Notes under the pieces: generated by a model
Database searches by the model: none
The model's input: the letters and a program-made list of their open reading frames with translations, nothing else
What the model was told of the DNA's origin: nothing
Assembly (NCBI GenBank): GCA_024710405.1
Contig: JANJUV010000010.1
Span: 1-64,000, forward strand
DNA: 64,000 bases
Direction: 5' to 3'
Source: Bacteroidales bacterium
Lineage (GTDB): Bacteria > Bacteroidota > Bacteroidia > Bacteroidales > F082
Program-made: the position numbers and the translations under genes
Shown here: positions 59,652 through 64,000 of the stretch, in pieces
How positions within the stretch are numbered: position 1 is the first letter of the stretch
Layout of the letters: each line of letters starts with the position of its first letter

Positions 59652-60107
59652 TCATTTTGTTTTAAAAAAGTTCCTGATCACTTTTGCCCTGAACTCAAAA
59701 ATGCCTTTCAGTTGTTGCTTCACAAAAAGAAAGTGTGCCAGTCGTCCTAAGATTCCCAGTGGTAATTTGTAGCTGACAATATCGGTCATTTCTATCCCGC
59801 CTTCAACTTCACGGAAGTGATGTTCGTGGTGCCACATGGTGTAGGGGCCGATGCGCTGCTCGTCCACAAAGAATTGTTTTTCGCGCACATGGGTGATTTC
59901 GGTTACCCAGGTCATGGGGATACCCAACAGGGGTTTCACGCGGTAAGCAATGATCTGACCGGGGTACATTTTACCTTCTCCACCCTTAGTAATGGTAAAA
60001 TCCATATATGTCGGCGATATTTTCCTGAGGTTGTGCGGCGAACTGAAGAAATCCCAAACCTCTTCCATAGGCGCATTAATGACGGTTTTGTCTATGAGTT
60101 GGTACAT
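59652..60107 (-). CDS. SRPBCC/START-like ligand-binding protein
   Basis: The 151-residue cytoplasmic protein has the SRPBCC helix-grip fold, with the N-terminal IDKTVINAPMEEVWDFFSSPHNLR and the C-terminal helix after YKLPLGILGRLAHFLFVKQQLKG. It resembles the bacterial CoxG/DUF-type cyclase-like proteins that bind hydrophobic ligands. No function is assigned. It is monocistronic and divergent from the MFS transporter gene. Confidence 0.84.
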   Translation of the reverse strand: MYQLIDKTVINAPMEEVWDFFSSPHNLRKISPTYMDFTITKGGEGKMYPGQIIAYRVKPLLGIPMTWVTEITHVREKQFFVDEQRIGPYTMWHHEHHFREVEGGIEMTDIVSYKLPLGILGRLAHFLFVKQQLKGIFEFRAKVIRNFFKTK

Positions 60108-60175
60108 AAAATTTCGTTATATCGGTATTAAACAATAAACGCAGCCAAAAGTTTATTGTCATAGTCAAGATGAAC

Positions 60176-60187
60176 GCAATCGATTGC
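60176..60187. promoter_or_regulatory. Putative LacI-family operator upstream of MFS gene
   Basis: GCAATCGATTGC is a perfect twelve-base palindrome with the core CAATCGATTG, like the sites at 45977 and 37854. It lies 205 bp before the MFS ATG and 178 bp before the nearest -7-like element, farther than at the other two genes, so the link is weaker. Confidence 0.45.
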
Positions 60188-60365
60188 ATACATTTTGTCG
60201 GTGATGCTGTGGATTTCCTGAAGCGGAAAGTGATTCAGTTCATGAAGAATATTTAAGATTGTTGTGCGTGTAACTATTTATATTATAAGTTATTACGAAA
60301 TTACTGTTTGGCGCCATCATTGATTTTTACTGGAGATTGCTGCTTGCAGATTTCGGTTTACTTAA

Positions 60366-60373
60366 TATCTTTA
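60366..60373 (+). promoter_or_regulatory. Predicted -7-like element (TATCTTTA) of MFS gene
   Basis: TATCTTTA, 19 bp before the MFS ATG, in the string TATCTTTACCC that is also found before the LacI-family gene. Confidence 0.45.
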
Positions 60374-60392
60374 CCCTCAAAACTAAAACACG

Positions 60393-61748
60393 ATGCACAA
60401 CACTAAACCCCGACTATCTTTCTGGCAGATCTGGAACATGAGTTTCGGGTTCATGGGAATCCAGATGGGCTTTGCCCTTCAGAATGCCAATGCGAGCAGG
60501 ATTTTGCAGACTTTTGGCGCTGATGTCGAGCATTTGTCCTGGTTCTGGCTCGTCGCGCCCATCACCGGTATGATCGTTCAGCCGATTATCGGGCATTACA
60601 GCGACCACACCTGGAACAGGCTTGGCAGAAGGAGACCTTATTTTTTGGTTGGCGCAGTCATGGCATCGCTTGGACTCATACTTATGCCCAATTCGCCTAT
60701 GTTTGCAGCCATGCTGCCAGCCTTATGGGTTGGTGCAGGAATGCTCATGATTATGGATGCTTCGTTTAATATCGCGATGGAGCCGTTCAGGGCATTGGTT
60801 GCCGATAAGTTGCCTGCCGACCAGCGTACGCTGGGCTTTTCGGTGCAGACCGCCCTTATTGGTGTGGGTGCAGTTGTGGGCTCGTGGTTGCCCTATATTA
60901 TGACCAACCTTTTGGGTTACAATGAACTTGGCGATGAAGGTTCGGTGCCATTCAGCCTCATCTTGTCGTTTTTTGTAGGTGCTGCCGTGCTGATTTCGAG
61001 TATTATCTGGACGATCAGCACCACCTCCGAATATCCTCCGGAAGTTCAGGCTTCATTTGAAGAGCATGAAGAAGGAACCACAGAGGAGTCATCAAAGGGT
61101 TTTCTTGAAATATTTAAGGACTTTGCCCGCATGCCTTCCACCATGAAGCAGTTGGGTCTGGTACAGTTTTTTTCATGGTTTGCCCTGTTCTCGATGTGGG
61201 TATTCACTACCCCGGCACTAGCTCAGCATGTTTGGGGTCTTTCGGCTGATGACAGAAGTTCCGCAGCCTTTAACGAAGCCGGTGATTATGTTGGAGTGAT
61301 TTTCGGGGTGTATAATCTGGTGGCCGCATTTTTTGCACTTGCCCTGCCATTTATTGCTGCGAAGGTTGGGCGCCGCATGACCCATGCTATTTGCCTCACG
61401 CTCGGCGGACTCGGAATGATGTCTATAGTCCTTGTTACCAATACGGATATGAAATGGGTGCTGAACCTGAGCATGGTGGGTGTGGGTATTGCGTGGGCCA
61501 GTATTTTAGCCATGCCTTATGCCATCCTGGCCGGTTCCATCCCGGTGAAAAAGATGGGCGTGTATATGGGAATCTTCAACTTTTTCATCACTTTTCCGCA
61601 GATTGTTAACGGTATCTTGGGCGGACTTATCGTGAAGCATCTTTATGCCGGACATGCTGTTTATGCGCTGGTGACTGCCGGTGCCATGCTGATACTGGGC
61701 GCTGTTTCCGTAATGTTTGTAAAGGATGTTGACGATGTAGTGAAATAG
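60393..61748 (+). CDS. SLC45-type MFS sugar transporter
   Basis: The 451-residue protein is a 12-helix major facilitator of the SLC45/GPH-like type. The first inner loop has GHYSDHTWNRLGRRRPYFLVG, containing the conserved GRRRPYF block of sucrose and maltose symporters, and a second EPFRALVADKLP loop near 130. A long central cytoplasmic loop is Glu-rich (EEHEEGTTEESSKG). It probably brings maltose or another disaccharide through the inner membrane. It fits the sus locus and shares a CAAnCGnTTG site with it. Confidence 0.9.
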   Translation: MHNTKPRLSFWQIWNMSFGFMGIQMGFALQNANASRILQTFGADVEHLSWFWLVAPITGMIVQPIIGHYSDHTWNRLGRRRPYFLVGAVMASLGLILMPNSPMFAAMLPALWVGAGMLMIMDASFNIAMEPFRALVADKLPADQRTLGFSVQTALIGVGAVVGSWLPYIMTNLLGYNELGDEGSVPFSLILSFFVGAAVLISSIIWTISTTSEYPPEVQASFEEHEEGTTEESSKGFLEIFKDFARMPSTMKQLGLVQFFSWFALFSMWVFTTPALAQHVWGLSADDRSSAAFNEAGDYVGVIFGVYNLVAAFFALALPFIAAKVGRRMTHAICLTLGGLGMMSIVLVTNTDMKWVLNLSMVGVGIAWASILAMPYAILAGSIPVKKMGVYMGIFNFFITFPQIVNGILGGLIVKHLYAGHAVYALVTAGAMLILGAVSVMFVKDVDDVVK

Positions 61749-61758
61749 TTAACCTTCT

Positions 61759-62271
61759 TCATTCGTTCAGGGATTTCATCTTTTCGAGGATGTAATACAC
61801 ACCCGGACAATAGGTGGCATTGATGGCATGCAGCCTGATGTTGTCGCGGAATGTCATGTTGTCGGTGTGGGGATATTCGCGGCAGGCTTTGGGCCGCACC
61901 TCATAGATGCTGCAATACAGATCCTGTCCCAGAAAAGGGCAGGGGGTCCGGCTGATCACCTGGTCGCCGTCTTCGTCCAGCCGCACGTAGCGTTCACTGA
62001 ATTGTGCCGGCTTCAGCCTCAGGTGTCTGGAGATCCTTTTTATATCTGTGTCATTTACGATTGGCGGAATGCTGCTGCAGCAACCGGCACAACTGAGGCA
62101 ATTCACCTGTGCAAAAACCTCTTCGTGGAGTTCATCTGCCAGTGTGTTGAGTTTTTTTTCGGGTAAACGCAGCAGAGAGCGAAGGAATTTCTGGTTGGCG
62201 GCGATGAATGCCTTACCCAGATGCCCTCTGTTTCTTTTTTCGCGCCAGGCTTCAACCAATGGATTAGTCAC
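61759..62271 (-). CDS. YkgJ-family cysteine-cluster protein
   Basis: The 170-residue protein belongs to the YkgJ (UPF0153) family, with the cysteine cluster pattern CLSCAGCCSSIPPI near 58-71, then CPFLGQDLYCSIYEVRPKACREYPH near 111-135 and CPGV near 155. The cysteines probably hold a zinc ion or an iron-sulfur cluster. Function is unknown. It is convergent with the MFS gene, with a 10-bp gap, and its stop lies upstream of the branching enzyme gene, read in the same direction. Confidence 0.88.
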   Translation of the reverse strand: MTNPLVEAWREKRNRGHLGKAFIAANQKFLRSLLRLPEKKLNTLADELHEEVFAQVNCLSCAGCCSSIPPIVNDTDIKRISRHLRLKPAQFSERYVRLDEDGDQVISRTPCPFLGQDLYCSIYEVRPKACREYPHTDNMTFRDNIRLHAINATYCPGVYYILEKMKSLNE

Positions 62272-62308
62272 GTGGAAAGAAAAGCTGGTATGGTGATTAA
62301 ATTTCAGA

Positions 62309-64000
62309 TCAGCTGAGTGGTTTGCGCTTCACAGGCCTGAATACGGTGGCACAACGGTTCACATTATACACCTTCATAAAGGCATGGCCATCGCGTTCGT
62401 ACGACGGATAGTGTATGTTTTTGTCCACTCTTCCGAATCCTCCGAATGCAGGATCGTCTGTCGTCAGCAGTATTTCGTAGTCACCTGTTTCTTTCAGTGG
62501 AATCTCGTAATCGGGTATTGCATGTGTCGTGTGCCAGTTGAACACAAAAATCAGGTGGTTGCGCTCCCAGACTAGGGTTTTGTTGCCTTCGTCGGCCCAC
62601 ATCAGCCAGGGTGGCATGGCGAGCATGATGTTGAAGTCTTTAACCAGCCGTATCATGGCTTTGTCGAAGTCCGAAAGCCAGTGGTATTTCAGATAGTCTT
62701 TTTCGGCCAGTGACCATTGCCTGCGGGCGTGTTTGTAGCTCCATCCGTTGCCTTCGCGCGGAAAATCAATCCACTCTGGATGTCCGAATTCATTTCCCAT
62801 GAAATTAAGCCAGGCTTCGCCTCCCAACGCTATGGTAAACAGCCGGATCATTTTGTGCAGGGCAATTCCCCGGTCAATGTCGAGGTTTTGCTGCTCCTTA
62901 CTCATGTTGAAATACATTTCCTTGTCCATGAGCCTGAACGCAATGGTTTTGTCACCAACGAGTGCCTGGTCGTGCGACTCGGCATAGGCCACTGTTTTGA
63001 TGTCGAAATGCCTGTTGGTCATGGTGTGGAACATTTCGTGGATGTTCCAATCCTCATCGCGCTGGTCTTTAAGCAGTTTGATCCAGAAATCGGGCAAACC
63101 CATACCCAATCGGTAATCGAAACCAATGCCTCCTTCTTCCACCGGATTGCACAATCCCGGCATCCCGCTGACTTCTTCGGCTATACTGATGCTTCCCGGA
63201 AATTGTTCGTGCATCAATGTGTTGGCTAACTGCAGATAAGTCACGGCATCAAATTCAACGCCTTCGGTGAAAAACTGCTCCGGACTGCCAAACTCAACGC
63301 CATGTCCGTGGTGGAAATAAAGCATTGAAGTTACCCCGTCGAAGCGGTATCCGTCGAAACGGAATTCGTCGAGCCAATACCTTACGTTGGACAGCAGCAT
63401 CCGCATCACCTCGTCCTTGCCGTAGTTGAACAGTTTGGAGTCCCAAAGAGGATGGTCGCCCCGCGGTCCTGCATGGGTGTATTGGTGGTCGGTGCCATCA
63501 AACATATTGAGGCCTTCGCGGGTGTTTTTCACAGTATGTGAATGCACTATATCCATGATGACGATCAGACCCAGCCGGTGGGCTTCATCAATCAATGCTT
63601 TGAGTTCTTCGGGAGTGCCGAAACGCGAACTCGGAGCGAAAAAATTGCTGACATGATAGCCAAATGAACCATAGTAGGGATGCTCGGCAATGGCCATCAG
63701 TTGTATGGCGTTGTAGCCGGCCGTAACAATACGCGGCAGAATGTTGTCCCTGAATTCGCTGTAGGTTCCGACGCCTTCGTATTCCTGCGCCATGCCCACA
63801 TGTGTTTCATAGATGAGCAGTGGTTGTTCCGGTTTCAGCGATGGTTTGGCATGTTTGAAGCGATATGGTTTTTCGGGATTCCAGAACTGGGCCGTAAAAT
63901 CCTTGGTGATTTCGTCCTGAACTACCCTTTTGATGTACACCGGAATGCGCTCCTGTTCGCCCATGGCGCTGCGCACCAGTAGTTTGATCAGACTGCCGTG
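62309..64000 (-). CDS. glgB: Glycogen branching enzyme, eukaryotic type (GH13_8), 5' end cut by window
   Basis: The frame continues past position 64000, so the N-terminus is missing; the visible part has 563 codons. A GTG at 63976 is an internal codon, not the start. The sequence is close to eukaryotic-type 1,4-alpha-glucan branching enzymes: IYETHVGMAQEYEGV, then QLMAIAEHPYYGSFGYHVSNFFA, IMDIVHSHTVKNTREGL, the nucleophile Asp in GYRFDGVTSMLYFHHG, the acid Glu in SISIAEEVSGMPG and the third Asp in YAESHDQALVG. It would add alpha-1,6 branches to glycogen. Its presence near the SLC45 transporter fits alpha-glucan storage. Confidence 0.92.
   Translation of the reverse strand, partial: HGSLIKLLVRSAMGEQERIPVYIKRVVQDEITKDFTAQFWNPEKPYRFKHAKPSLKPEQPLLIYETHVGMAQEYEGVGTYSEFRDNILPRIVTAGYNAIQLMAIAEHPYYGSFGYHVSNFFAPSSRFGTPEELKALIDEAHRLGLIVIMDIVHSHTVKNTREGLNMFDGTDHQYTHAGPRGDHPLWDSKLFNYGKDEVMRMLLSNVRYWLDEFRFDGYRFDGVTSMLYFHHGHGVEFGSPEQFFTEGVEFDAVTYLQLANTLMHEQFPGSISIAEEVSGMPGLCNPVEEGGIGFDYRLGMGLPDFWIKLLKDQRDEDWNIHEMFHTMTNRHFDIKTVAYAESHDQALVGDKTIAFRLMDKEMYFNMSKEQQNLDIDRGIALHKMIRLFTIALGGEAWLNFMGNEFGHPEWIDFPREGNGWSYKHARRQWSLAEKDYLKYHWLSDFDKAMIRLVKDFNIMLAMPPWLMWADEGNKTLVWERNHLIFVFNWHTTHAIPDYEIPLKETGDYEILLTTDDPAFGGFGRVDKNIHYPSYERDGHAFMKVYNVNRCATVFRPVKRKPLS

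Larger units (their letters stand above)
60108..60392. other. Divergent intergenic region SRPBCC / MFS
   Basis: The 285 bp hold the putative operator at 60176-60187 and the -7-like element at 60366-60373. I see nothing else. Confidence 0.5.

Overview
The window reads as one contiguous chromosomal stretch from a member of the Bacteroidota, most likely a free-living class Bacteroidia organism. The evidence is a SusC/SusD pair, four large secreted proteins ending in type IX secretion (T9SS) sorting domains, many lipoproteins, LruC, DUF4421 and DUF6132 families, an almost complete lack of Shine-Dalgarno sequences, and repeated upstream motifs of the form TAnnTTTG, the Bacteroidota -7 promoter element. 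I see no rRNA, tRNA, CRISPR array, prophage or intact insertion sequence. Calls rest on reading the sequence and on family knowledge; no database search was run.

Layout. 0-14 kb: an exported C69 dipeptidase, a sulfide:quinone-oxidoreductase-like flavoprotein with a 52-residue partner, an LruC lipoprotein, a secreted multidomain GH5 glycosidase, an M14 peptidase and small DUF1801 and DUF2200 proteins. 14-26 kb: a di-haem cytochrome c peroxidase, a LivHMGF-type ABC importer without a binding protein, pirin, two small two-cysteine exported proteins, CutC, MutS2, an exported isochorismatase-like hydrolase, CorA and a membrane thioredoxin with a DUF6132 protein. 26-35 kb: two overlapping glycosyltransferases, a DUF4421 outer-membrane protein, two lipoproteins, an RprXY-like two-component system, a Lys/Asp/Cys-rich exported peptide, and OsmC with a hotdog thioesterase. 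35-47 kb: an alpha-glucan utilisation locus consisting of GH13 amylase, an MBL/beta-CASP protein, SusF/E-like, SusD, SusC and a divergent LacI-family regulator. 47-53 kb: a flavin oxidoreductase, TatC, and a pdxJ-trmO-yhhQ-hydrolase operon facing dtd. 53-64 kb: an ECF sigma factor followed by a predicted dual-membrane-spanning anti-sigma factor and a PKD/T9SS protein, then a secreted esterase, an SLC45-type MFS sugar transporter and a eukaryotic-type glycogen branching enzyme cut by the window edge.

How the parts work together. The GH13 enzyme, SusC/D/F, the SLC45 transporter and the branching enzyme form a plausible maltodextrin or starch to glycogen route. Near-palindromes with the core CAAnCGnTTG lie upstream of susC, the GH13 gene and the MFS gene, and the first two sit exactly 55 bp upstream of a TAnnTTTG element, suggesting a LacI-family regulon. 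The strongest unusual system is the sigma-factor operon at 53.3-57.6 kb. Its second product has a cytoplasmic N-terminus, one inner-membrane helix, a long acidic low-complexity linker and a C-terminal outer-membrane beta-barrel, matching the dual membrane-spanning anti-sigma (Dma) design described in Bacteroides. A dispersed family of CGCAAAG-rich intergenic repeats occurs at least four times.
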